The notes below the pieces were generated by a model that was given only the letters and a program-made list of their open reading frames with translations, ran no database searches and was not told the DNA's origin. A program made the translations under genes and the position numbers. Positions 53,024 through 61,853 of a stretch of DNA of 64,000 bases are shown in pieces. The DNA lies in assembly GCA_004282875.1 (NCBI GenBank), contig SHLT01000002.1, positions 1 through 64,000 on the forward strand, read 5' to 3'. The stretch is from Chromatiales bacterium. Lineage in GTDB: Bacteria; Pseudomonadota; Gammaproteobacteria; Steroidobacterales; Woeseiaceae. How positions within the stretch are numbered: position 1 is the first letter of the stretch; each line of letters begins with the position of its first letter.

Positions 53024-56000
53024 AATCGCCACGCATCGCCGCGTCACCATCATGATGTTCACGGTGGCGATCGCGTTGTTCGGGTCCGTGTCTCTGTCGC
53101 GGCTCGACCTGAACCTCCTCCCCGATATCTCCTACCCGACCCTGACGATACGCACCGAGTTGACCGGCGCAGCCCCGGTCGAGGTAGAGAACCTGCTGAC
53201 GAAGCCCATCGAGGAATCTGTGGGCGTTATTCGCAATGTGCGCCTGGTACGCTCCGTATCGCGATCGGGGCAGTCCGACGTCACCCTTGAGTTCCTGTGG
53301 GGCACCGACATGGACGTTGCCGCGGTCGAGGTTCGCGAGAAGCTGGACATCCTGCTACTCCCGTTGGAGGCGGCGCGTCCCCTGCTGCTGCGCTTCGATC
53401 CCTCGAGTGAACCGATGATGCGTCTTGCGCTTCGCTATGACGAGGGCTCACTTTCGATTGCCGAACTCAAGGCGCTCCGCCGCCTGGCCGAGGACCGGAT
53501 CAAGAACACGCTGGAAGCTGTTGAAGGCACCGCGGCGGTCAAGGTAAGCGGCGGGCTCGAGGACGAAATCCAGGTTCGCGTCGACCAGCAGCGCTTGTCG
53601 CAGCTCGGTATCAGTATTGAGGAAATCGCCAGCCGCATCCGGGCCGAAAACGTCAACCTGTCCGGAGGCCGCCTGGAAGAAGGCGACCAGCGCTTCCTCG
53701 TGCGCACGCTGAACGAGTTTCAATCGGTCGATGAATTCCGCGATGCGATCGTTGCCTACGTATCCGACCAACCTGTGTACCTGCGCGACGTCGCAACCGT
53801 CGAGCGCGGTTACAAGGAACGCGAGGCAATAACGCGCGTTGACGGGCTTGAGTCGGTCGAGCTGGCCGTTTACAAGGAAGGCGATGCCAATACCGTGCAA
53901 GTTGCCGATCGTATGCAGCGAAGGCTCCAGTCCTTACGCGACGAACTTGCCGGCGACAAGATTGAACTGACGACGATCTACGACCAGTCACGCTTCATTT
54001 CGTCGGCAGTCGATGACGTCAAGGCAGCTGCCGTGATCGGCGGCCTGATCGCTGTCATCGTGCTGTTCGGGTTCCTGCAGGACGCGCGCGCGACGACGAT
54101 CGTGGGTGTCGCCATTCCCGTTTCCGTCATCGGTACGTTCCTGCTCATGTACCTCAACGGTGTGTCGCTGAATATCATGTCGCTGGGCGGCATTGCGCTG
54201 GCGGTCGGCATGCTCGTCGATAACTCAATCGTCGTACTCGAGAACATCGTGCGCAAGAAAGAACAGGGCCAGGGTGTCGCGGAAGCGGCAACGAACGGGA
54301 CGGCCGAGGTCGCCTCGGCTGTATTCGCGGCAACCCTGACGACAATCGCAGTGTTCTTCCCGATGGTGTTCATATCCGGCATCGCCGGCCAGCTGTTCGG
54401 GGATCAGGCGTTAACCGTGACCTTCGCACTCGTGTTCTCGCTTATCGTTGCACTTACCCTTATTCCGATGCTGTCGGCCCTGAGCATGGGCAGTCGCTAC
54501 GGCTACGAGAACGTTCAGCCGAGCGAGGGATGGCAGCCAAAGAACGGGTTCCTGCGGGTCATCAAACGCATTCTCGGTTTCATCGGCTGGCTGTTTAACA
54601 CCATCGTCGTTTGGACCATACGCATCTTCCGTTTCCTGTTCCGCTGGACGGGCAAAGCACTGCGTGTTTTGCTCACGCCCGTCACCTGGATCTTCCAGTC
54701 GCTGTACCGGGCCGCCGCAGCTGTCTACCCATCGATGTTGCGCTGGTCGCTCAGCCATCGCGGTACAGTAATTGTCACGGCTGTCGCGATCTTTATCGCA
54801 ACCATGTCCCTGGTTCCAAGGCTGGGCACCGAGTTGATTCCGCAACTCTCCCAGGGAGAATTCAATGTTGACCTGCGCTTGCCACCGGGCGCGCCGCTCG
54901 AAGAAACCGATCGTGCAATCCAGGCGGCACAAAGCGCGACCGACAGTATCGACTCGATCGTGCTCAACTACTCGGTTGCCGGAACCGGCAACCGCCTGGA
55001 TGCCAATCCGGTTGATGCCGGAGACAATACGGGAACACTGAGTGTGTCGCTGGCGCCGGGCTCCGGCCGTGCCGAGGAGGAAGCGGCGATGGACGCGATG
55101 CGCACGGAGCTATCGCGCCTGCCTGGCGTTCAATACGAATTCTCGCGGCCGTCGCTGATGTCCTTCGCCAGCCCCATGTCGGTCGAGATCTCGGGATACG
55201 ACCTCGAGCAAATATCCCGCGCGGCGCGCGATATCGAAGCAGCGCTGGCCGCCTCCGATCGCTTCGCCGATATCCGCTCTACCGTTGAGCGCGGTATTCC
55301 TGAAATCCAGATAATTTTCGATCAGGAGCGCGCCGCCAAACTGGGGCTCGCTGTCAGGAGCATAGCCGACCGCGTCGTCGCCAACGTTCGCGGCGAACTG
55401 GCCACCCGGTATACGTGGCGGGACAAGAAGATCGACGTGCTCGTGCGCAGCGTCGACACGCGCGAGTCGAGCGTCGCTGAAATTCGATCGCTGATCGTGA
55501 ACCCCGCATCGGACCGCCCGGTCACCCTGGATGCCGTCGCCGAGGTCGTGATTTCGGAAGGCCCGGCGGAGATTCGCCGTGTGGCACAGCAGAGAGTCGC
55601 GATCATTGAAACGAACATTGCCTACGGCGATCTCGGCGCCGCTGCCCTGGAAGCACAGTCAATTCTTGCCGGCGTGCCGTTGCCAGCGGGCGTCACCGCG
55701 CTCGTGTCAGGCCAGAGCGAAGAAATGACGGAGTCTTTTCAGTCGATGCAATTCGCCCTGGCACTGGCTGTGTTCCTGGTCTACCTGGTCATGGCGTCCC
55801 AGTTTGAGTCGCTCATACACCCGTTCGTCATTCTGTTCACGATTCCGCTGGCGCTCGTTGGTGCCGTTCTCGCATTGTTCGTCACCGGTACGACCATCAA
55901 CATCGTGGCACTCATCGGCGTCATCATGCTCGCCGGTATTGTGGTCAACAATGCGATCGTTCTGGTCGACCTGGTCAATCAGCTGCGCGCCCAGGGCGCG

Positions 56001-56270
56001 GCGAAAATCGACGCCATCATGGAGGCGGGCTCGGCCAGGCTGCGTCCGATCCTGATGACATCCCTGACCACGGCGCTGGGGCTCATGCCCATGGCAATCG
56101 GCTTTGGCGAGGGCTCGGAGGTCAGGTCGCCGATGGCGATTACCGTCATTGGCGGGTTGCTGGTATCGACCCTCCTGACGCTGGTCGTGATCCCGGTTGT
56201 CTACTCATTGCTCGACCGCAAACGTGAACCGCTTGCCGGTTCCATGGTCGCCGAGGAGTCGCGCGTATGA
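53007..56270 (+). CDS. RND efflux transporter permease (first of two, with long central linker)
   Basis: 1087 residues from ATG 53007. Standard twelve-helix RND with N-terminal MRRLIEIATHRRVTIMMFTVAIALFG and loop DLNLLPDISYPTLTIRTEL. TM4 reads LAVGMLVDNSIVVLENIVRKKEQG, one Asp kept and the second replaced by Asn. Between the two halves (about 490-590) lies an extra hydrophobic, basic segment (FIGWLFNTIVVWTIRIFRFLFRW), longer than in AcrB. The second half ends with ITVIGGLLVSTLLTLVVIPVVYSLLD. ATGA overlap with the next pump implies coupled production of both proteins, as for heteromeric MdtBC. Confidence 0.92.
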   Translation: MRRLIEIATHRRVTIMMFTVAIALFGSVSLSRLDLNLLPDISYPTLTIRTELTGAAPVEVENLLTKPIEESVGVIRNVRLVRSVSRSGQSDVTLEFLWGTDMDVAAVEVREKLDILLLPLEAARPLLLRFDPSSEPMMRLALRYDEGSLSIAELKALRRLAEDRIKNTLEAVEGTAAVKVSGGLEDEIQVRVDQQRLSQLGISIEEIASRIRAENVNLSGGRLEEGDQRFLVRTLNEFQSVDEFRDAIVAYVSDQPVYLRDVATVERGYKEREAITRVDGLESVELAVYKEGDANTVQVADRMQRRLQSLRDELAGDKIELTTIYDQSRFISSAVDDVKAAAVIGGLIAVIVLFGFLQDARATTIVGVAIPVSVIGTFLLMYLNGVSLNIMSLGGIALAVGMLVDNSIVVLENIVRKKEQGQGVAEAATNGTAEVASAVFAATLTTIAVFFPMVFISGIAGQLFGDQALTVTFALVFSLIVALTLIPMLSALSMGSRYGYENVQPSEGWQPKNGFLRVIKRILGFIGWLFNTIVVWTIRIFRFLFRWTGKALRVLLTPVTWIFQSLYRAAAAVYPSMLRWSLSHRGTVIVTAVAIFIATMSLVPRLGTELIPQLSQGEFNVDLRLPPGAPLEETDRAIQAAQSATDSIDSIVLNYSVAGTGNRLDANPVDAGDNTGTLSVSLAPGSGRAEEEAAMDAMRTELSRLPGVQYEFSRPSLMSFASPMSVEISGYDLEQISRAARDIEAALAASDRFADIRSTVERGIPEIQIIFDQERAAKLGLAVRSIADRVVANVRGELATRYTWRDKKIDVLVRSVDTRESSVAEIRSLIVNPASDRPVTLDAVAEVVISEGPAEIRRVAQQRVAIIETNIAYGDLGAAALEAQSILAGVPLPAGVTALVSGQSEEMTESFQSMQFALALAVFLVYLVMASQFESLIHPFVILFTIPLALVGAVLALFVTGTTINIVALIGVIMLAGIVVNNAIVLVDLVNQLRAQGAAKIDAIMEAGSARLRPILMTSLTTALGLMPMAIGFGEGSEVRSPMAITVIGGLLVSTLLTLVVIPVVYSLLDRKREPLAGSMVAEESRV

Positions 56271-59200
56271 AACACACCGAACTCGCTCTCGGGCGGCCTG
56301 TCACGACCGTCGTCGTCTTCGTCGCCCTCGCGCTCGTAGGTCTCATCGCATCACGACTGCTGCCACTTGAGAAATTTCCGGACATCGAGTGGCCCGGGAT
56401 CTACGTCGAAATACCTTATGAAGGGTCCACGCCCGAGGAAGTCGAGCGACTCATCACGAGACCCATTGAAGAAGCCCTGGCGACACTCTCCGGCCTGAAG
56501 CGCATGCGCTCCTGGTCCAATGAGAACCGGGCGCAAGTGCAACTCGAGTTCGACTTTGAACAGAGCATGGGCGCAAAGGGTATCGAGGCCCGCGCCAAGA
56601 TTGACTCCATTCGGCACACGCTCCCGGATGACGTCAGGCGCGTGTTCGTGTTTACGGGATCGCTCGGCGACCAGCCGGTGCTGCAGCTGCGAATCTCGAG
56701 CGAGCGCGATCTCGCCGACAGCTACGATTTACTCGACCGGCTGTTGAAGCGCCGCCTGGAGCGAATCGACGGTGTTTCGCGCGTGCAATTGCACGGGGTC
56801 GACCCGCGAGAGATCCGCATCTTGTTGCACGCCAATGCGCTCGCCGCCCATGGCATTGACGTTGCCGAACTGCGCGACCTCCTCATCAGCAGCAATTTCG
56901 CCGTGAGCGCCGGCAAGGTGACGGCCGGCGACCAGCGCCTGAGTGTGCGTCCCAGCGGCGAGTTTCAGTCGGTCGAACAAATTCGAGACCTGGTCATTAG
57001 TCCGGAGGGCTTGCGGCTCGATGACATTGCCGATGTCGATCTCATTACCCCGGAGCGCAACTACGGCCGGCACCTGGATCGCAGCTACGCGATTGGCGTC
57101 GAGGTCAGCAAGACCACAGGCGCCAACCTGGTGACCGTTACCGACGCCGTTATTGCGGAGGTGGAAGAGATCGGCAAGCTGCCGCAGATGCGTGGCATCA
57201 ATATTTTTCCGCTCGATAACCAGGGCGAGAGCGTCCGGGGGTCCCTGACCGATCTGATGAATGCAGGGCTGGTGGGAGGACTGCTCGCCATCGTCGTGCT
57301 CTACCTGTTCCTGCGCCAGGTCTCGACAACGCTCATCGTCACCGCGTCGGTACCCTTCTCGCTCCTGATCACGCTGGGCGCGATGTACTTCGCCGGCCTG
57401 TCATTGAATATCCTGTCGATGATGGGACTGATGCTGGCCGTCGGCATGCTGGTCGATAATGCGGTCGTCGTTACGGAGAGCATCTTCCGCTACCGGCTGG
57501 CCGACAACAGTCAGCCGTTCAAGGCAACGCTGAGCGGCGTCCGCGAAGTTGGCATCGCTGTGATCGCCGGCACCGCGACGACCATCATTGTTTTCGCACC
57601 CATGATCGTCGGTGAGCGGTCGGACATCATGGTATTCCTCTCACACGTCGCAATCACGATTATCGTGGCACTGACCGCTTCACTGCTGATCGCGCAGACC
57701 CTCGTGCCGATGCTTGCCGCTCGCCTGCCGGTCCCTCCCAAACCCAAGAAGGGCGCGATGATCGCGCGACTGACCCGACGTTACGAGAGGGCTCTGAAGT
57801 GGGTTGTCAGGCACCCGCGCTGGTCCGGAGTCGGAATAGTCCTCGTGTGTATTCTCGGAATGATGCCGCTACCTCCACCGCTTGGTCTGGATCTAGTGAA
57901 GTTCGACATGTGGCCACAGGACGCGACCCGGCGCCTGCAGATGCCCTATCACATCGAGGGCCAGCACTCGATCGAGACCGTCGAAGCGACGGTCGACAGA
58001 ATCGAGGAGTACCTGTTCTCCCGCCAGGAAGAATTCAATATCGAGTCCGTGTACTCCTACTATCAGCAGGACTTCGCCGTATCGACACTGCTGCTGACCG
58101 AAGACGAGGACGCCACGCTCTCGACCCGGGAAGTGATCGAGAGAATCGAAGCCGACCTGCCGCTTATCGCCATTGGCAGCCCGAGTTTCGACTGGGAGCA
58201 ACAAGGTGGTGGCGAAGGTTTCAGCTTGCAGATTTCCGGTGATTCGACCGAGGTGCTGAATGGCCTGGGCAACGAAGTTGTGCGCGTACTGAGATCCGTG
58301 GAAGGACTGAAGGACCTGCGCACCGATGCCGAATCCGGCGAGCAGGAGATTCGCGTCTCGATAGACCGCGATCGTGCCGCGGCACAGGGGCTCACGGCAC
58401 AGGATATCGCCCAGATGATCAGCATCGCGATGCGCGGCGAAAACCTGCGCGAATTCCGCGGCGAGTTTGGTGAGGTCGCCGTACATCTTGCCTTTCGCGA
58501 GAACGACCGTCAGAGCGTCGAGCAGCTGAACGATCTGCCACTGTTTACACCGGATGGCCGCCGTGTCTCGCTCGGCAGCGTCGCGAACCTGTCGATGGGG
58601 CGCTCCCCGGAGACCATCCAGCGCACGGACCGGCAGACCTCTGTCATGGTGACGGCATCCATGGAAGGCGAGTTTACGATGGATGACGTTCGCGAGCCGG
58701 TGCAGAACCTCATGGACCAGTTCGAACTGCCGCCAGGCTACGCGTGGAAGTTCGGGCGTGGTTTCGAGCGCAACGATGAGACGCAGGCAACAATGATCAC
58801 GAACATGCTGCTCGGGGTAGCCTGTATCTTCCTCGTCATGGCCGCACTGTTCGAGTCGCTGGTGCTGCCGTTCTCGATCATTCTCGGCTCAATCGTATTT
58901 TCGATCTTCGGCGTGTTCCTGTTTTTTGCCGCGACCGGTACGACGTTCTCATTCATGGCGATGATCGGCATCATGATTTTGATAGGTGTTGTCGTGAACA
59001 ACGGCATTGTCCTCGTCGATCACATAAACAATCTCAGAATCGAGGGTGTGCCGAGGGGCGAGGCGATCGTGACCGCAGGAAGAGATCGCCTGCGTCCGAT
59101 TCTCATGACTGTCGCAACGACGATTGTCGGGCTGACGCCGCTCGCCGTGGGCAATACGCAGGTCGGGGGTGATGGTCCTCCGTATTACCCGATGGCAAGG

Positions 59201-59389
59201 GCGATCATCGGCGGGCTGGCGTTCTCGACGCTTGTATCCCTGCTCGTCGTGCCTGCCCTGTATCTCTACTTCGACAACCTGGCGGCCTGGGGCCGCAAAG
59301 TCATGCGGATGGCGAAGAGCCCGAAGAGCAGCAATAAACCGAAAGAACCGCCGCCCGAGTCGACGACAACGATGGTGTCGCCCCCGTAG
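56267..59389 (+). CDS. RND efflux transporter permease (second of two)
   Basis: 1040 residues. It begins MKHTELALGRPVTTVVVFVALALVG and contains KFPDIEWPGIYVEIPYEGSTPEEVERL. TM4 reads LMLAVGMLVDNAVVVTESIFRYR with a single Asp, and MIGIMILIGVVVNNGIVLVDHINNLR is in the second half. The C-terminal tail (KSPKSSNKPKEPPPEST) is polar and hydrophilic. The last 124 nt overlap, antisense, the end of the choice-of-anchor H gene, which may explain this unusual tail. It forms the last gene of the adaptor-adaptor-RND-RND operon and diverges clearly from its neighbour, so the pair is not a recent duplication. Confidence 0.92.
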   Translation: MKHTELALGRPVTTVVVFVALALVGLIASRLLPLEKFPDIEWPGIYVEIPYEGSTPEEVERLITRPIEEALATLSGLKRMRSWSNENRAQVQLEFDFEQSMGAKGIEARAKIDSIRHTLPDDVRRVFVFTGSLGDQPVLQLRISSERDLADSYDLLDRLLKRRLERIDGVSRVQLHGVDPREIRILLHANALAAHGIDVAELRDLLISSNFAVSAGKVTAGDQRLSVRPSGEFQSVEQIRDLVISPEGLRLDDIADVDLITPERNYGRHLDRSYAIGVEVSKTTGANLVTVTDAVIAEVEEIGKLPQMRGINIFPLDNQGESVRGSLTDLMNAGLVGGLLAIVVLYLFLRQVSTTLIVTASVPFSLLITLGAMYFAGLSLNILSMMGLMLAVGMLVDNAVVVTESIFRYRLADNSQPFKATLSGVREVGIAVIAGTATTIIVFAPMIVGERSDIMVFLSHVAITIIVALTASLLIAQTLVPMLAARLPVPPKPKKGAMIARLTRRYERALKWVVRHPRWSGVGIVLVCILGMMPLPPPLGLDLVKFDMWPQDATRRLQMPYHIEGQHSIETVEATVDRIEEYLFSRQEEFNIESVYSYYQQDFAVSTLLLTEDEDATLSTREVIERIEADLPLIAIGSPSFDWEQQGGGEGFSLQISGDSTEVLNGLGNEVVRVLRSVEGLKDLRTDAESGEQEIRVSIDRDRAAAQGLTAQDIAQMISIAMRGENLREFRGEFGEVAVHLAFRENDRQSVEQLNDLPLFTPDGRRVSLGSVANLSMGRSPETIQRTDRQTSVMVTASMEGEFTMDDVREPVQNLMDQFELPPGYAWKFGRGFERNDETQATMITNMLLGVACIFLVMAALFESLVLPFSIILGSIVFSIFGVFLFFAATGTTFSFMAMIGIMILIGVVVNNGIVLVDHINNLRIEGVPRGEAIVTAGRDRLRPILMTVATTIVGLTPLAVGNTQVGGDGPPYYPMARAIIGGLAFSTLVSLLVVPALYLYFDNLAAWGRKVMRMAKSPKSSNKPKEPPPESTTTMVSPP

Positions 59390-60021
59390 ACAGCATCTCG
59401 AGTCGAGTCCTCCAGCGGAATGATTGACAGCTCGGAGGTATCCTCCGGCCCTATGCTGGTGAGATAGGTCCCGTCATAGGCGTCAAACAGTTCGATCAGC
59501 AGGTCGTAGTTACCTGTCGGGTAACCGGACACGAGTTCGGTTTCGACGATGTAGTCGTCGTCGCTCGTGCTGCCAAACAAGGTGAAATCATCAGTCGCCG
59601 CGTATTCCTCCCAGGGCCCTAGCTCATAACTCAGGTAGAGCACGGCGTAGACATCGGCCACGGCGTAGGTCGTGTCAGCGTCAAACAGGAGATCGATGCC
59701 GGCGAAGTAGCCATCCCGATCATGATCGGCAAACAGCTGCAGATCCACATCGTAGAACCAGAAGTTGGGGTCCCCGGACTGGGTAACGACGCCACCGGAC
59801 TTGAGCTGTGCCGAACGCCTGTCCTTCTTGCTTCGGGGTCCGTCTGTCCTCAGCGGCGCGTACTCATCGAAGGTCGCATTGTCGGTACCGACACTGCCGC
59901 GCGGAATATCCGTTCCTTGCGACGTCATGCTCTGCCGGGGCTCGACGGTCGTTTCCGCCATGCCGGCACTCGCCAGCAGGAGCAGAACTATTGATAAAGT
60001 TGTGCGGGTCACGTTTTTCAT
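59266..60021 (-). CDS. Choice-of-anchor H family protein with GlyGly-CTERM sorting signal
   Basis: 251 residues: a signal peptide (RTTLSIVLLLLASAGMAE), a mature domain with PNFWFYDVDLQLFADHDRDGYFAGIDLLFDADTTY, an acidic beta-rich region, and a C-terminal tripartite signal of GSGG-like residues (DSGGGSFG), a hydrophobic helix (LLLLFGLFAI) and a basic end (RMTLRPQAARLSK). That is the GlyGly-CTERM signal recognised by rhombosortase, a rhomboid-type protease absent from this window. Such proteins are surface-bound or secreted through type II secretion. The last 124 nt overlap the RND gene on the opposite strand. Confidence 0.85.
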   Translation of the reverse strand: MKNVTRTTLSIVLLLLASAGMAETTVEPRQSMTSQGTDIPRGSVGTDNATFDEYAPLRTDGPRSKKDRRSAQLKSGGVVTQSGDPNFWFYDVDLQLFADHDRDGYFAGIDLLFDADTTYAVADVYAVLYLSYELGPWEEYAATDDFTLFGSTSDDDYIVETELVSGYPTGNYDLLIELFDAYDGTYLTSIGPEDTSELSIIPLEDSTRDAVYGGDTIVVVDSGGGSFGLLLLFGLFAIRMTLRPQAARLSK

Positions 60022-60154
60022 AACGACGTCCTCTCGTTGCTTACAGTGTCATTTGGCACCCATCACACTGAATCGACGCTGAACCTTGTGGGCTTGCACG
60101 CAAATGCATGCGACCATGTTCAGCTCGCATTCACATTACGGACAAGACCCACCG

Positions 60155-61045
60155 ATGGCGGCGACAATCGACCCCGAAAACGTGCCGAGGGCCGCCGCCT
60201 GGCTGTTACTGGGTGTTGCCGGCGGGCTTGGTCTGGACCTCTGCGCCAAGGAGATTCTCGCAACCTATTCGCTTGTGCAGTTCATTTTGCTGCGCAGTCT
60301 TATTGCTATCGCCATCATGTTGTCTATTGCGCCACAGTTCGGTGGTTTGCGGGCGTTACACACCCGGGAAGTCGGCTGGCACGTGTTGCGGTCGGTGTTC
60401 GCGATTGGCGCGATGTTCGGCTTTTTCTACGGACTGGCTCGAATGCCGCTCGTGGATGCGCTGACCCTGGGTTACACGGCGCCGCTCATCATGACCGCCC
60501 TGTCCGCCGTCTTTCTCGGAGACGAAATCGGCTGGCGCCGATGGCTCGCCGTTGGCCTGGGCTTCATTGGCGTGCTCGTCATGTTGCGGCCGGGGCGCGG
60601 GGAATTCTCGTTTGCCGCGATAGCTGTTCTGATTGCCGCTTTCTGTTACGCCTGCCAGGCGATCACTGCCCGGCGGCTCGGTCGAACCGAGTCCACGTTT
60701 TCCCTGGCCTTCTACGTTGTCGTCGGCCCGCTAATAGTGGCGGTCGCCCTGTACGATACCGACACCTGGCTGTCTCCGGATGTCAGCGGCTGGGCTCTCA
60801 TCCTGGGCGCAGCTGTGTGCTCGCTTTTTGCCTGGGTTGGATTCGTCAACGGCTATCGTGCCGTGTCGCCCGCGATACTCGCACCCCTCGAGTACCTCGC
60901 CCTGGTGGCGGGCGCCATTGCGGGCTTCCTGATCTGGGACGAGGTACCCGACCGGTGGGTCGTAGTGGGTGCCATTGTCATCATGGCTTCAGGGGTCTTC
61001 GTTGTGTATCGCAGCAGCCTTCAGAATGTCGACGTTCGCGAATGA
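60155..61045 (+). CDS. EamA/DMT-family transporter
   Basis: 296 residues from ATG 60155 (ATG 60116 is possible). Ten membrane helices arranged as two EamA repeats: the first ends with GFIGVLVMLRPG and the second with LEYLALVAGAIAGFLIWDEVPDRWVVVGAIVIMASGVFVVYR. LGYTAPLIMTALSAVFLGDEIGWRRWLAVGLG is the usual repeat-1 signature. Members export amino acids, nucleosides or S-adenosylmethionine; the substrate here is unknown. A bidirectional terminator follows. Confidence 0.87.
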   Translation: MAATIDPENVPRAAAWLLLGVAGGLGLDLCAKEILATYSLVQFILLRSLIAIAIMLSIAPQFGGLRALHTREVGWHVLRSVFAIGAMFGFFYGLARMPLVDALTLGYTAPLIMTALSAVFLGDEIGWRRWLAVGLGFIGVLVMLRPGRGEFSFAAIAVLIAAFCYACQAITARRLGRTESTFSLAFYVVVGPLIVAVALYDTDTWLSPDVSGWALILGAAVCSLFAWVGFVNGYRAVSPAILAPLEYLALVAGAIAGFLIWDEVPDRWVVVGAIVIMASGVFVVYRSSLQNVDVRE

Positions 61046-61056
61046 CTGGCGCAAAA

Positions 61057-61084
61057 AAAAACGGGCCGTCGGGCCCGTTTTCCG
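61057..61084. terminator. Bidirectional Rho-independent terminator
   Basis: A stem AAACGGGCC (61059-61067)/GGCCCGTTT (61072-61080) with a GTCG loop, an A-run on the left (61053-61061) and a T-run on the right (61078-61082). It serves both the DMT transporter gene (plus) and the TerB gene (minus), whose stops flank it. Confidence 0.9.
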
Positions 61085-61101
61085 TATCTTGATGTTGTGC
61101 C

Positions 61102-61545
61102 TCAGACGTCGCCAGCGACCAGTCCCGCAATCTGCGCCGGCGTAACGTTCAACGCGGCAACCACATTATTGAAGAAATCGACTTCGAGCCCACTCACCGT
61201 TGAGTCACTTCGAAATACCTCGGTGAGCGCCTGGACGACTTCCGCGCGATGCGCATCGCTCAATTTTTTCTGAACGCCGCGCAAATACTTCACCAGCGTT
61301 GCCTCGGCGTAGAGCTCTTCGCGCGCCGCGACGCGAACGTCGGCAGAACTGAATTCCTTGCCAGTGTGGTTCTTGAGAATAGCCTGGATTTTTTCAACCT
61401 CGACATGCTGGATACTCACGTCCGCATCGGCAGCGCGCGCCAAGGTCATCAGCAGGGTTTCTTCGAACAGATCGTTCTCATGCTCCGCGCTAACTTCGGA
61501 GCCACCGAACAATTTGAGTACGTAATTGAGATCTGCAATTGCCAT
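61102..61545 (-). CDS. TerB-family tellurite-resistance-like protein
   Basis: 147 residues, all-helical, cytoplasmic, without signal peptide. The TerB core (about 25-140) contains LFEETLLMTLARAADADVSIQHVEVEKIQAIL and HRAEVVQALTEVFRSDSTVSGLEVDFF, with the typical D-x-D/E metal-like pattern. TerB-like domains occur widely, also in DjlA-type co-chaperones, and only some relate to tellurite. No terZACDE genes are nearby, so a stress-associated role is possible but unproven. Confidence 0.83.
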   Translation of the reverse strand: MAIADLNYVLKLFGGSEVSAEHENDLFEETLLMTLARAADADVSIQHVEVEKIQAILKNHTGKEFSSADVRVAAREELYAEATLVKYLRGVQKKLSDAHRAEVVQALTEVFRSDSTVSGLEVDFFNNVVAALNVTPAQIAGLVAGDV

Positions 61546-61652
61546 TTTCTACTCTCTTATATTTTATTGCGGGCTGCATCCCGAGGCAGGCCGTCAATAA
61601 TAACCCACAAAATGCGTCGAATTGAAGGCTTATTTATTACTTAAGTATTCGC

Positions 61653-61681
61653 TTGGAATTTGTTGATTTACAAGACATACT
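61653..61681 (+). promoter_or_regulatory. Sigma-70 promoter of the 26-codon gene
   Basis: TTGGAA (61653-61658) and CATACT (61676-61681) are separated by 17 bp. Initiation would fall near 61688, about 27 nt before the ATG. The surrounding region is AT-rich. It is the only convincing promoter for the small gene downstream. Confidence 0.7.
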
Positions 61682-61700
61682 GGTTTCGGGCAAACAAACA

Positions 61701-61714
61701 AAAGGAGGTGATCC
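61701..61714 (+). promoter_or_regulatory. Full-length Shine-Dalgarno sequence with downstream complementary sequence
   Basis: AAAGGAGGTGATCC is complementary to essentially the whole anti-SD end of 16S rRNA and abuts the ATG at 61715 with no spacer. AAAAGGAGG (61700-61708) is a perfect complement of CCTCCTTTT (61797-61805) just after the ORF stop, so the mRNA can fold to hide the site. Confidence 0.8.
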
Positions 61715-61795
61715 ATGTCTCGTGGGATAACAAAGGTATCTGAAAAACCTGTGGGTCTGACGCGAAAGATGGAGCACCGCTACTCGCTTCGCTAG
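61715..61795 (+). CDS. 26-residue small protein, unknown
   Basis: A 26-codon frame (MSRGITKVSEK ... MEHRYSLR, TAG at 61793-61795), basic and without a hydrophobic helix. It has its own promoter (61653-61681), an exceptional Shine-Dalgarno sequence and a terminator at 61824-61853, so a short transcript of about 165 nt is expected. I recognise no family. It could be a free small protein, a leader peptide, or merely a ribosome-binding trap whose RNA acts by sequence. The adjacent aminotransferase is on the other strand, so it is not a leader of that gene. Confidence 0.6.
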   Translation: MSRGITKVSEKPVGLTRKMEHRYSLR

Positions 61796-61823
61796 TCCTC
61801 CTTTTCAGGTATTTGATTCCACG

Positions 61824-61853
61824 GAAGGCCGCCGACAGGCGGCCTTCTTTGTT
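61824..61853 (+). terminator. Rho-independent terminator of the small gene
   Basis: Stem GAAGGCCGCC (61824-61833)/GGCGGCCTTC (61838-61847), GACA loop, followed by TTTGTT. Plus-strand orientation. It overlaps the stop of the convergent aminotransferase gene by one base. Confidence 0.88.

Noticed and set aside
60155..60155. 351-codon plus-strand frame 60037-61092
   Set aside because: It is a shifted frame over the DMT transporter, with Arg/Pro/Cys-rich shadow composition.
61701..61714. Fragment of a 16S rRNA gene (AAAGGAGGTGATCC equals the complement of the 16S 3' end)
   Set aside because: The flanking sequence does not continue as 16S on either side, so it is a Shine-Dalgarno match only.
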